DNA from: Calliopum simillimum
Lineage: Eukaryota; Arthropoda; Insecta; Diptera; Lauxaniidae
Assembly: GCA_951812925.1 (NCBI GenBank)
Contig: OX638372.1
Coordinates: forward strand, 3,906,001-3,970,000
Length of the DNA stretch: 64,000 nucleotides
Direction: 5' to 3'
Shown: piece by piece, positions 46,301-55,918 of the stretch
How positions within the stretch are numbered: the first letter of the stretch is position 1
How the letters are laid out: each line of letters opens with the position of its first letter
Program-made: the position numbers and the translations under genes
Notes under the pieces: model-generated
Told to the model about the DNA's origin: nothing
The model's input: only the letters and a program-made list of their open reading frames with translations
The model's database searches: none

Positions 46301-49160
46301 TTCCAAAAAAAAAAAAAAAAAAAATCTAAAAAAGAATGACCTTTTTAATACTAAAATGGCCTCCAAAGTCAAAATGTAGGGAAAAATATTGAAAATATCA
46401 GCTTTTAAGCTTCAGAACTTTAGGAAATTCTTTCAAGCCCTACAAACCAAACACATTCTAAGAAAGCTCATACAATTAGCTAAAAGTTTTCCATAACAAA
46501 TTTTGCTCTGATATCCAAGAAAAAAAATTTTTTTTTTCAAAAACAATCAGTTTTTAGCCTATAACTCCTAAGGGATACATTCAAGACTCCCCTTCACGTA
46601 CAATTTTTTGTTAGTCTAGGCTTTCCATACACGGAGAAAAATCCGCGTCATAATTTTAACTCTATTTGGGTAGTAAAAAAATCAAAGTAATACTTACATT
46701 AAATATGACTGAAAACTTTATGCACGTTCTTCTCTAAATCGGTTTTTAGCTCCGAATTTTTAAAATTTTCTGTGCTTGCTTTGTTGGTCATGGAACTTAA
46801 GGTTTACACATTTTTTTCCGTTACCTTAATGAACGTTAATCTAAAGAAGGGATTGAATTGGGTTAGCAGCATGCAATTGGGAGAGCAGAAATTTTTAAAC
46901 ACATAACCTTTGATGAGAAATTTTTCTCAGACTGCAAGGGAAAAACAATGCTCGAGATCAAATTAGCATCTCGTAATTTTTAAATTAAAATACGTATGTT
47001 GCTTATCAAAAAAAAAAAAAAAACACTAACCAATCACCGACACATCGATCGAAATTTGTATATTAATACTGATACATTTCAAAGGATGAAAGAATAAAAA
47101 AAATATGGTAAAAAAACGTGTATATTACTTAAAAGCAATTTCCATTTAAACTTTAACAACAAATCACAAATGTATCTCAAATGCTTCAGTTTGATCGACA
47201 CGTTCATTTGCTAACACATGGTATCCATACAAACAAGATATTCGCCAGATAATTGTTTATTTTACTAAATAAGAGAATTTTCTATTTAAAACGTGCATTC
47301 GTTTTTTTTTACATTTCTAGTTACATTAATGAATGTAGTATTTTTGAAGTCGTTTGATATGCTATTCGAATTTCATTAATTAAACTGAAATATTCATGGC
47401 TGAAACAAATTCATAAAAATCATTTGCATTCAGTTAATTTGGATATAGCTTTTGAGCCCAAAATTAAGTTCAAGTAAAAGAAAGTATTTTTGATAAAATT
47501 CTTAATAATTTTCTAAAAATTACCGATTGCGATACCAAGACTCAATTCGAACAAAAATCCTAAGAACTACCCAACTATCTTTTAAAATTGAAATTAAACT
47601 ATTGGACTATATGCATATGTAATAATTTTCCACAATATAAAAAGTTAAATTTGAAAAAGAAAATCATTTTTTCAACCGCTGCTTACAAGCATATGGTGAC
47701 AGACTGTCTGGCTCTTACAGACAGTCTGTCTACTTCAAACTGAAAAAAGGTCATTGATGTAATTTGATGCTTTAAAATGTATAAAACAATTCTTTACTCA
47801 TTTGGTATGCAATGCACAGGGCAGGAAATTCCTAAATATAATCGCTCGTATAAAATAGTAAACAGTACTAGTGCAAGCTAACTAAATGTAACCAAAGTCA
47901 GGACTTTAGATCAATTTGCACTAGAGAAGTAACAGCTTGTGAAGATTCTTAGGATAATTTTATTATATTGATGTAACATAATATCTAAAAACGGAAAATA
48001 ACATTTCAGTTTAAAAAAAAAAATAACAACAATAATCTTGAATCCTATTGAAAATAATATTGAAACCACTTGAGAATGCACGTTCCGTTCAGTTGCTGAT
48101 TCAAACCTACAAAGTGTTCATATGAGACTCCGTATACATATTTAAGTCATGCTGGTGCCTTGCTGTCTGGGACATATGTTGTCCGTTTGTCTTATGAGAA
48201 TGGTCCTTTGCCATTGTGAAACGGTTTGAATAAAACAACCTTTCTGACAAGCAGGCCTTATTAGATGTAAGAAATCCTAAGGATCAATTACAGCAGAAAA
48301 TTTGTTTATTCATGAATGCATCGGTGAAATTTTTTTGAAAGGTTTGTTCTGCTATGAGAATTTATACAGTTTTTGGATCGGACAGGTGCCTTCTTTTTAG
48401 TCTCAGGAAATACTAACTATGCTATCGTTAAGTTTAACTTTCTTACTATGGAAGGATGTCGGATGAAATTACACTTGCTTAAGAGATCATCACCCAACTA
48501 CTACATAATGAAAGATTTGTTTTTATAAGTTTTTTTTAATACTATATAATAAAAGATTTGTATGAAATGATGGATAAATGTGTGCAAAAGTTTATTCAAA
48601 ATTTTATTTTTTTATTGCTGTTTCAACTATTTTTACTGAATTTAGTAAGTATAACTCATCTGTGTATTTCATATTTTATCGTTTCAGAATACAAACAACG
48701 TTTCCCCACGATCAACTCTCCTTTAATGGAAAGAATTCGCAAACGTCGTGCTTTTGCTGACCCTGAACTTACCGGTAATTGCAGCTTAGATATGTCACTC
48801 CTTAACGCAGCTGTAAACCAAAAGTATATAGGTTTTACCTCCTCTGTAGTTCCTTATATGACAGCTTCCAGTTTTGCGCAGAAGCAACCCCAAAATTTTA
48901 TAAGTAATTTGAATGATCTCTACATAAATCATAAGCTTATGGAATTCAAAACCTCGGATTCTAATTGGACACATACAAAATATATCAATTGCTTTGAGAA
49001 TCGCTTGCCTTTATTACCATCAACTGAAAACAAATATATTGAGTCTGTGACAAGTAATGAACAAAAGTTTATTGATACCCCTACTGTAACCCAGACTACC
49101 ACATTTAAAAGACCCAAGTTAAATTTTTCAATTGAGTCAATTATTGGAATTAAGTCATAG
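43327..49160 (+). CDS. dmrt11E: DMRT2-type DM-domain transcription factor, two coding exons
   Basis: Exon 43327-43762 joins exon 48688-49160 in phase (GAA G|AA), giving 302 aa. The DM domain occupies about residues 28-82, with zinc ligands C33, C36, H39, C44, H48, C52, C57, C59 and C62, then the recognition helix region [15 protein letters not shown]. These proteins bind DNA in the minor groove and regulate sexual or developmental programmes. Exon 2 encodes [14 protein letters not shown], close to the [13 protein letters not shown] motif I know from vertebrate DMRT2. This, and the lack of a DMA domain, points to the DMRT2/11E branch rather than doublesex, 93B or 99B. The ATG follows CGCGACA. 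The protein ends [11 protein letters not shown]. The 4.9 kb intron is full of transposons. An overlapping open frame runs past the stop (see findings). Confidence 0.88.
43955..44395 (+). repeat. Degenerate tandem repeat of about 130 bp
   Basis: Units share TTTCGAGC, then TTTATTTTTTCAGCCAGATG. The CAGCCAGATG or CAGACAGATG boxes fall near 44006, 44128, 44285 and 44378. It lies just inside the dmrt11E intron. Confidence 0.7.
44928..46020 (+). repeat. Repeat I, copy 1, with 140-bp tandem array
   Basis: Begins TATACCCTACACCCAGGGTATA. It then has TTTGTCCTTCCGTTTGTAAC, GGAGGCGTGGCAGGTATAG and GATATAGCCATGTCCGTCTG, then a TGGC microsatellite (45061-45110). It ends GTAGGGTATTTAGTTTTTGG. This is a family of intronic or intergenic fly repeats that I recognise by type but cannot name. 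A reversed copy is at 51273-52590 and a fragment lies in J copy 1. Confidence 0.75.
45345..45970 (+). repeat. Tandem array of about 140-bp units (281-bp higher order)
   Basis: GGGCGTGGCACCTCCYATAT recurs at about 45368, 45510, 45649, 45790 and 45933, each followed by GCAAAA, TTCAAAA and GCTATACTGAAAG. Alternate units resemble each other more, giving a 281-bp period. The parallel 66-aa frames at 45468 and 45749 are this repeat. Confidence 0.9.
46627..46720 (+). repeat. Left end only of the tRNA-cassette TIR family
   Basis: CACGGAGAAAAATCCGCG, CATAATTTTAACTC and GGGTAGTAAAAAAAT match the left ends of copies B and C. The remainder is missing. Confidence 0.7.
46721..48687. other. Right part of the dmrt11E intron
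   Basis: AT-rich and largely single-copy to the eye. It holds the 13-bp hairpin at 47698 and a GC-richer patch at 48130-48230 that could be an enhancer. The acceptor is TTTTATCGTTTCAG with AG at 48686-48687. Confidence 0.45.
47698..47730. repeat. Perfect 13-bp stem hairpin in the dmrt11E intron
   Basis: GACAGACTGTCTG, 7-nt loop GCTCTTA, CAGACAGTCTGTC. AGACTGTCT-type cores resemble SMAD-box sequence (GTCT/AGAC), but that is speculation. Confidence 0.85.
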
Positions 49161-49488
49161 TTATAAGCGTATCGATCCTAAAAGAAGGGATAAAGGTTGC
49201 TTTCTTACTCGAAAATTAAGACAAGTTGTATATAAGTATATTTTAAAAATGAGGGCATTTGAGAAGCCTAAGGTTTGCTGTTCTGATATTTGTATTCAAT
49301 ATAAGCCGCAATGTGTTTCCAAAATATTTCCCATAAGAGCTGGTTTATATCCGGGACATTTAAGCAAATGTCTTCAGATTAAACAAGAGGCACTCAGAGT
49401 TCAAATGTGTTGTTAAAAATAAAAATAGTATTCATTATTTTATAAGGTTAATAGTAAGTAAATTATATATTCATAATATTACACTCTT

Positions 49489-49494
49489 AATAAA
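49489..49494 (+). terminator. AATAAA poly(A) signal for the DM-domain gene
   Basis: AATAAA 329 bases after the stop codon. An earlier AATAAA at 49418 is also possible. Confidence 0.45.
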
Positions 49495-49907
49495 ACTGTT
49501 TGAAATTTCGCACATACTGTATGGGAGGCACACATAGTTGGAGCCACACAAAATTGTGTAAAGAATTTCACTCCGAAATGTTTTGCGAATTCCTAGAGTT
49601 TTTTATTGCTTTTTAACTAATAAAGAACAATAGTAAAAAAACTGTTTGAGTTTTTTATTCCATTATTTAAAAAATATTATTAAAAAAAAATTCTGTTCAA
49701 AAGTTTTTGGAAAGTTGCTTCCTGTCACATTGATAGTCGAGTTAGTGACAAATTTCAAACGTATCATCCGTTTAACATAGAGCCTAAAGGTACGCAACGA
49801 TTTTGTGAAGTTTCAAACAATGCACTATGGGAAATCACGTGGTTCTGTGATCAAGATATTCTGATTTTAGGCTGGTTAACCAGGCAAGTGTGAATAGGGT
49901 ATTAGTT
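49495..49907. other. Intergenic AT-rich interval
   Basis: No gene or repeat recognised before the hammerhead-bearing element. Confidence 0.4.
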
Positions 49908-50131
49908 GCTAAAGTTAATTTTTTGTTTTTTGGAACAGATGATGATTAACATTCTTAGCTACCAACAATGAAAATACATTGATGGTTGGAGCTTACTGTT
50001 CAGTGTTTTTTTGAGTAAAACAACAATAAAAACACAAAAAACAAGGCAAAAATACACATAAATAAAAAAAGCAAAAAAATGTATCGGAAGGCTGGTTTGC
50101 GTTACTAGTTTCGGGACCCACCACAGACGTC

Positions 50132-50214
50132 GGCAAAGCGTCAGATGAGGAATTGACTTATTATAGTCAATTTTGACCTGTGGTGGGTCCCGAAACTAGT
50201 AACGCAAACCAGCC
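50132..50214 (+). ncRNA. Type I hammerhead ribozyme motif, core-mutated copy
   Basis: Same layout as the copy at 50650: stem I GGC..GCGT (50132-50141), core CAGATGA (50142-50148), GAAA (50192-50195), stem III AC-TA-GT, cleavage position A50201, stem I return ACGC..GCC (50202-50214). The core should be CTGATGA; T to A at the second position changes an invariant uridine. Self-cleavage is therefore expected to be lost. Confidence 0.75.
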
Positions 50215-50649
50215 TTCCGATACATTTTTTTGCTTTTTTTTATTTATGTGTATTTTTGCCTTGTTTTTTGTGTTTTTATTGTTGTTTTACTCAAAAAAAC
50301 ACTGAACAGTAAGCTCCAACCATCAATGTATTTTCATTGTTGGTAGCTAAGAATGTTAATCATCATCTGTTCCAAAAAACAAAAAATTAGAAAATCTCAG
50401 AGAGCCAACTGATACACATACGAATGCGCTTGCTACTTCGTTTTGTCTCGGCAAAAAACCTTGCAAGCGAAGCGCTATGCAAAAATAGTATAATATCGAT
50501 GACTCACAACGGCAGGGCAATGCATATAAAGGGAAAAAACAAAGAAATTGGAATTTTTGCATGTGCTGTGTTTTTCTTGTAGCTGTGATTCTCGTTTAAT
50601 CTATGCTAAAAGTTAAATAAAGTATGCTTGCAGAATTCTATAAGACGTC

Positions 50650-50732
50650 GGCAAAGCGTCTGATGAGGAACTGACTTATTATAGTCAATTTTGACCTGTG
50701 GTGGGTCCCGAAACTAGTAACGCAAACCAGCC
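50650..50732 (+). ncRNA. Type I hammerhead ribozyme, intact core
   Basis: Stem I 5' side GGC-AAA-GCGT (50650-50659), then core CTGATGA (50660-50666). The long stem II region (50667-50709) is closed by GG..CC with an inner hairpin TGACT/AGTCA. GAAA follows (50710-50713), then a two-base-pair stem III with a UA loop (AC-UA-GU, 50713-50718) and cleavage after A50719 in a GUA triplet. The stem I 3' side is ACGC (50720-50723), an internal loop, and GCC (50730-50732). All invariant core bases of a hammerhead are present. The tiny stem III is typical of mobile-element hammerheads, which often work as dimers. Confidence 0.82.
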
Positions 50733-50889
50733 TTCCGATACATTTTTTTGCTTTTTTTATTTATGTGTATTTTTGCCTTGTTTTTTGTGTTTTTATTGTT
50801 GTTTTACTCAAAAAAACACTGAACAGTAAGCTCCAACCATCAATGTATTTTCATTGTTGGTAGCTAAAGTTATGATTCTTACAAGGAAT

Positions 50890-51130
50890 GTCTAATTAAA
50901 AAGTTCGGCACGGACCTAGTTTCGAAGGTATTGCCATCGGAAGATCGGAATATATTTATTATGAAAACCGGCATAAGTTCTGAACCCCAGAATGGATTTT
51001 AATAATATTGACGTCGTCTGAAAGGTATTTTTGCTTGCTACAAAGTCGATCTGCAACCCTTAAATCCGGCTCATGAGTTTCGATATATGGCAAACTCTCA
51101 TAAATTATGATCAGTTTTTTTAAGCACTAT
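50890..51130 (+). repeat. Partial internal copy of palindromic element P
   Basis: CACGGACCTAGTTTCGAAGG, ATTGCCATCGGAAGATCGGA, ATGAAAACCGGCATAAGTT and GTCTGAAAGGTATTTT match the middle of the left arm of 21457-22355. Confidence 0.75.
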
Positions 51131-51272
51131 TTTTTCCAAAAAGTCACTTGAGTTGTGTGTCAAAATAAATTGTGGAAAAAAATGAAATTAATGAATATAA
51201 TAAAAATGTTGTTATAAATGTAATTAAACTTTATGTTATTTATTTTAAGAAAATGTAAGCTAAATAAAAAAC

Positions 51273-52590
51273 TAGTAAGGGTGTATAATTTGGCCTGGCC
51301 AAAGAGGTGCTACGCCCTCTTGTCCGAGTTCACCCAGTTTTTGTTAAGAGCTTGCATTTATAGTTTTTAGTGTCTGAGTGAAAAACGTTTTCATAGGAGG
51401 TGCCACGTCCTTTTGTCCGAGTTCGTATAGTTTTATCTTAGAGCGTGCATTTATAGTCTTTAGTATTTGAGTGAAGTTTGGTTCGAATATCTCAAAAAAC
51501 ACTTTCAGTATAGCGTTTTAAAGCTTTTGCTTATATGAGAGGTGCCACGCCCTCTTGTCCGAATTTTATCAGTTTTTTCTCAGAGCTTGCGCTTACAATT
51601 CTTAGTATTTATGTATATTTTGGTTGCATTGTCGTGAAAAATACTCCTAAAATTGCATTTTGAATATATTCTCTGTATGGGTGGTAGGCGTGTCCGTTGA
51701 CCGATTTCACTCATTTTCAATCCCCCGAGCTAACTTTGACGACGGAGGCAGTGTACCAAATTTCATTGAATTTTCTTGCTCAATTTTCCCAAAAAGTATT
51801 TCAACACACAGCCAGCCACCCAGCCAGCCACCCAGCCAGCCAACCAGACAGACGGACATGGATATATCGACTCTGAAGGTGACGCTGATATATGGACTAC
51901 GTGAGTAATATGGACCACACGGTTATTTTCCATTACATACATAGGACTTTCCGTTATTCATGTGCAAACTTAACGCTAATAACTAAAGCTTATAATAGTG
52001 CGATTTTAGCGTTCGGTGAAGTCGAATGTTTCTGTTAAGTTGTTTTTAATAAAAAAAAGTTCAGTGATAGTTTTTTTCTAGTGAGTATATTTCATTATTT
52101 CACTTCAAAGATATCGCGTTTTTAAATAAATGGTAAATTATATAAAGTCAGTGAATACTATTTATTATTTACGAGCACAAATTATTTCATTAACCACAAG
52201 AGTTTTTGATAAAAAAACCAATTATTTCACCAACACGTGCTGTGGGCCCACCAAAGAAAAAAGCCTCAAAAAGAAATGTATTTATCACCTTTATCAGATG
52301 GGGCATCTAGCTGCAGTTTTTATGACGAGTCTGATGAGTATGATTAAGTATTTTCAGTTTTTTAATTTTTTTTCTTTATCCTGATGAATCAGAATAAAGG
52401 TAAATTCTTGCCTTTAATGAATGACATAAAATTAATTGTTTCGTTTTATGTTTTTTGAGTTTTATTTAAAAAAGAAAGATTGGTGGTCCATATTTCCCTT
52501 ACCCTATACTTTTCTAGATCTGCCACGCCTCCTTCTCTGCGTTACAAACAGAATTACAAAGTGAATAAAACCCTGGGTATAGGGTATTAA
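51273..52590 (-). repeat. Repeat I, copy 2, reversed and split by element H
   Basis: The reverse complement of repeat I: GAGGTGCCACGCCCTCTTGT units, CAGCCAGCCACCCAGCCAGC, GACGGACATGGATATATCGA, GGTGACGCTGATA. Interruption follows at 51889-52506. It then resumes with CTTTTCTAG, TGCCACGCCTCCTTCTCTGC and CCCTGGGTATAGGGTATT. Fewer tandem units than in copy 1. Confidence 0.75.
51889..52506 (+). mobile_element. pogo-like element H, copy 3, nested in repeat I
   Basis: It starts at TATGGACTACGTGAGTAATA, so it lacks the outermost 18 bp of the left TIR. It ends in the intact ATTTCCCTTACCCTA. Internal blocks match copies 1 and 2 in inverse orientation, with a large internal deletion. Its position inside repeat I makes it younger than that copy. 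Confidence 0.75.
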
Positions 52591-53060
52591 AAATAAATAA
52601 AAAAATAAATAAAGAACACTTCACACCACAACTAGCCCCGGACTGGTGTAAGCGTAATGCAGAAGGGGACAATTGAAATTTCGTAGGACATAAACACACA
52701 AAAAAGAACAGTTGCTTGTATGCAAAAGAGATTGAAGTCGGACTAGTACTGGTTAGTAGAGGACTAGTTAATGAACTACACTTGAACTTGTCCGCTTGTC
52801 CGTTTGCCTGTAGGGTTAACATTTAAAAAAGAGAAAAATAAATAAAATGAAATAAAAAAAAAATAATTTAGTCTCTGTTGGTTGTTCTGCGATAAAATAA
52901 ATTGAATTTATGAATTTATTTCAATATTTTAGCAACTTTTTTTCCTGTAAGGTCAATAGTTTTTATTAAAATTGAAATAAGATGATTTTGTCAAATATTT
53001 TTTGATTTAAGAAATTCAGTTCTTTCCATAAGAAAAGTAACTTATTTCGAAAAAGTGCTT
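52591..53060. other. Interval with no recognised gene
   Basis: A GC-richer stretch at 52625-52820 (CTAGCCCCGGACTGGTGTAA) shows no clear family motif in any frame. Confidence 0.35.
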
Positions 53061-53951
53061 TAGGGTATTTCCATGTAAATGTGGACAAGGTATTGAAAAA
53101 TTTTTGGTTTCTTTTTAACCTTCAACTATATCCAAAGTAATGTTTAATTGAAGAAACATAAGCATTTAGTGTCAAAATTAAGATTGGACATTGCAATTCG
53201 TTTTTATCGCGATTTTTAGTTAAAGTCTGCATATCAGAAAAAGTAAAAATGGGCATAAAAATAAAACGGTACCTCTCCGAGGAAAGTTATGAATCTGGTG
53301 GTGACAGTAATAGTTGTGATGATAATATACCATCTGTATTTAAACCATAAATAATTTCAATCGCGATATAATAGACTTAGTTAAACAATTATTAAATTTT
53401 GATCTAGTTTTGGTTCCTGTGCATAAATGCCAGAAGTAGTTCTTTATTATTCTTGTATTTTGACCCAATTTTAATTTTTATACCTATGAACTTGAAAAGG
53501 CCCTCTGTATCGGTCTCAAAATCGATAGTAACGCGAGTAACCAATTTTTTTGTAACGCGAGTTACCACATAATTTTCGCATTATTTTAAAAAATACCACT
53601 TAATATTGTTGTTTCTAATAAAGAAATACTTATTGATACCCTTCTGGCTTTATTTCCGTCTAATGTAAAGAAATTTACCCACAAATTTCGCAGGAAGTTG
53701 CGAAAGAAATTTACGCTCTAAACATGTTGTCCAAAAATGGTAACGCGAGTTACCAGCACTATTCACTATTTTACTGGTTAAATATTAAGTTACCACTGAA
53801 AATTTCAACTAATATGAAACAAGAATAAAGTATTTTGTTTAAAAAGAATCCAATTTTATTAGTTAATCCAAAGGCTGAGCCTCAAAAGCTCCATTAAAGT
53901 CTTAAAAAGTGTTCTAATTGTAACGCGAGTTACCATGGAATTACCCTTTAG
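53061..53951 (+). mobile_element. TIR element with GTAACGCGAGTTACC repeats
   Basis: TTAGGGTATTTCCATGT at the left mirrors CCATGGAATTACCCTTTAG at the right. Four near-palindromic boxes GTAACGCGAGTTACC lie at 53528, 53552, 53740 and 53920. A 33-codon frame at 53249-53350 begins MGIKIKRYLSEESYESGGDS and is acidic, which may be the first exon remnant of a transposase. The family is unknown. Confidence 0.65.
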
Positions 53952-53978
53952 TCAAACTAGTTATTGCCATTTAACCTG

Positions 53979-54262
53979 TAGGTTATCTCGACTTAAGATG
54001 TTTTGTGAAGAAAAAACCATTTTCTTATGTCGATTTAAGTTGTTTTGTAAAAAGCATTTATAAAAGTTTTTTATTGTTGCAAATGCTTGAATTTTTTAGC
54101 CTATTTGAAATAAGATGTTTTGTCAAATGCAATTCGAAATAAAACATCGATATAGGTTGACTTTCGATTCGATTTTCGAAGCCATAGAAATATGACAATT
54201 ACACCAAAATGATTTAAATCCTGGAAAATTGTCTTACATCGAGTTAGGTTGATTGCAATTTA
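53979..54262. mobile_element. Relative of the TIR element nested in the hAT copy
   Basis: GTTATCTCGACTTAAGATGT and, near the right end, CCTGGAAAATTGTCTTAC with CGAGTTAGGTTG match 16995-17356. Several copies of the RAGATGTTTTGT box occur inside (about 53995, 54026, 54113). Confidence 0.6.
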
Positions 54263-54504
54263 AGAAATAAAATCAGGTGGCATCCTGTTTTCGAACTATT
54301 CTTACCAGCACAAAAACGCCGACTTTTACTTGTCATCGAAAAAAATATTTTTTTAGTTAGCAATATTTATAATAAGTATTATATTTGCAATATAAATTAG
54401 AATTACTCGATAAAAAAGAGAAGAACCCTAGCAACGCAGCGCGAAGTAAATTAACTGATTAATTATTAAAGAATATTATAATATTTTTTGTGAACCAACC
54501 ACTT

Positions 54505-55343
54505 ATCCCGATCAAAAAAACTTGTCAAGTTCTTGTCATTGTATCAGAAATGTATATCAAAATGATATCTAAAATGTATCAGCCGCTGATATCCATTTTT
54601 TGTATATCATTTTGATATATTTTTGATATCATTGAAAAACATGTCAATTTTGTATCAGAAATGTATATTAAAATGATATCAAAAATTTATCAGCTGCTGA
54701 TATGTCAAATTTTTACGTTTTCGTTTGTGAATTTTATGAAAAGATAACTATAGAAGACGAACGCGCAGACAATTTTAGTGAAGAAGTGAATTTTCTTATG
54801 AAATTAGTGCAAAGCACACAAATATAATTGAGTGCAAAAAAACCGACACTCCATTCAGTTGCTGCATGCAGCCTGTGGTTGGGAAAACAAAAATTGTGGA
54901 AGCGGACGCGCAGCCAATTTTAGTAAGAAGTGAATTTTAAGTGAATTTTCTAATGAAATTAGTGAAAAAGCAGAAAAAATATAATTGAGTTCAAAAAAAC
55001 CGACACTTCATTCATTTGCTGCATAAGGGCGATTTCTAAAAACTTGTTGCCGACGATCAACCACAATATTGCAAAATTTCGCCATTATCTGCGTCGCTTT
55101 ATTTATCAGACCCAAAATTGGTTATGTCAATTTTGTATCAGAAATGTACAAAAATTGTATATCATTTTGATATCTTTTTTTGATATCATTTTGATATCTT
55201 TTTTTGATATCATGGTGATATACGAAAAGCGTTACATTCCGTATATCACTGTGATATCCTTTTTTTATCAAAATTTAGTATGTCACTGACAAATTTTGGA
55301 TATCATTTTGATATATTTGTGATATACTTTTTTTGATCGGGAT
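54505..55343. mobile_element. TIR element (ATCCCGATCAAAAAAA ends) rich in GATATCATTTTGATAT
   Basis: ATCCCGATCAAAAAAA mirrors TTTTTTTGATCGGGAT. Subterminal zones are packed with GATATCATTTTGATAT-like palindromic boxes (TATCAAAATGATATC and variants, more than ten). The middle holds a direct duplication of about 120 bp (AAGTGAATTTT...AAAAAACCGACAC at about 54785 and 54925). Confidence 0.8.
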
Positions 55344-55548
55344 TGTATGATTCTATTCTATTACTAAAAAAGGCCTAAGAAAGTAATAAGCAATGACCAT
55401 ATTTCCTGCAGGAAATATGAAGTTCTTTTTTGACAGATAGTATAGTACATAAAGCTATGCACATGCTGTTTTGCTCATTCATCATTTGACATCATTTTGC
55501 TGCTTTAAATTATTAAGTTAATTAATTAGGTTTTCTTTCAAATTTCAG

Positions 55549-55918
55549 CATTTGGGCACCACTCCATGTTGAACTATTTAATACAGTCGTCTTTTTGCTA
55601 AGTATGGCTCACTTGAAGGCAGTACTTTCAGATCCTGGCACAGTTCCGTTACCACTTAACCGATTGGACTTTTCTGATATAAATTCAACACAAAAGAATG
55701 GTGGTCATGATCATGGCGAGTGGACTGTGTGTACCCGTTGCGAGACTTATCGCCCGCCTCGTGCTCATCATTGTCGCATATGTAAACGTTGTATTCGTAG
55801 GATGGACCATCATTGCCCATGGATTAATAATTGTGTTGGTGAACGTAATCAGAAATTTTTCTTACAATTTCTTGTCTACGTCGGTATACTTTCAGTGGCA
55901 CTTGTTGTCGGTTCTTGG
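55549..55918 (+). CDS. Orphan exon of a ZDHHC3/7-type palmitoyltransferase
   Basis: After the acceptor TTTCAAATTTCAG (AG at 55547-55548) the frame reads IWAPLHVELFNTVVFLLSMA, a membrane segment, then HLKAVLSDPGTVPLP, the conserved DPG motif. Next comes the complete DHHC cysteine-rich domain, WTVCTRCETYRPPRAHHCRI through CIRRMDHHCPWINNCVGERN, then QKFFLQFLVYVG and another membrane segment. The family transfers palmitate to cysteines of membrane proteins, mostly at the Golgi; DHHC cysteine is the acyl carrier. A GT at 55919 could end the exon; otherwise the frame stops after VYPCEE at 55937-55939. The expected first membrane segment exon and the C-terminal TTxE part are not found in the window. 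It may be an exon of a gene with very long introns or a duplicated exon. It is most like Drosophila Dnz1 by memory. Confidence 0.75.

Larger units (their letters stand above)
44395..46625. mobile_element. Element J, copy 2, host of a nested pair
   Basis: The left part (AAAAGGTCCTATTAATAAA, GGTAGTACATTTATACC, AACAATCCGTTTGAAGGC) and the right part (46165-46625, ending TTTTTTGTTAGTCTAGGC) match element J at 37920-38905. The two parts are separated by element O. The terminal repeats themselves are lost. Confidence 0.7.
49908..50872 (+). mobile_element. Retrozyme/Penelope-type repeat with tandem hammerhead ribozymes
   Basis: A 10-bp direct repeat GCTAAAGTTA lies at 49908-49917 and 50863-50872. 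Between them a unit occurs three times: inverted (49916-50125), direct (50126-50388 and onward) and direct truncated (50643-50862). The two direct units are 518 nt apart and each begins with a hammerhead motif. Within the full unit is a TATA-like ATGCATATAAAGGG (about 50521). No protein is encoded. Hammerheads in tandem pseudo-LTR-like units are known from Penelope-like elements and animal retrozymes. Confidence 0.75.

Noticed and set aside
50126..50872. Direct repeats considered as LTRs of a retrovirus-like element
   Set aside because: No TG...CA ends, primer-binding site, polypurine tract or gag/pol; hammerhead cores and an inverted third copy fit a Penelope or retrozyme origin better.
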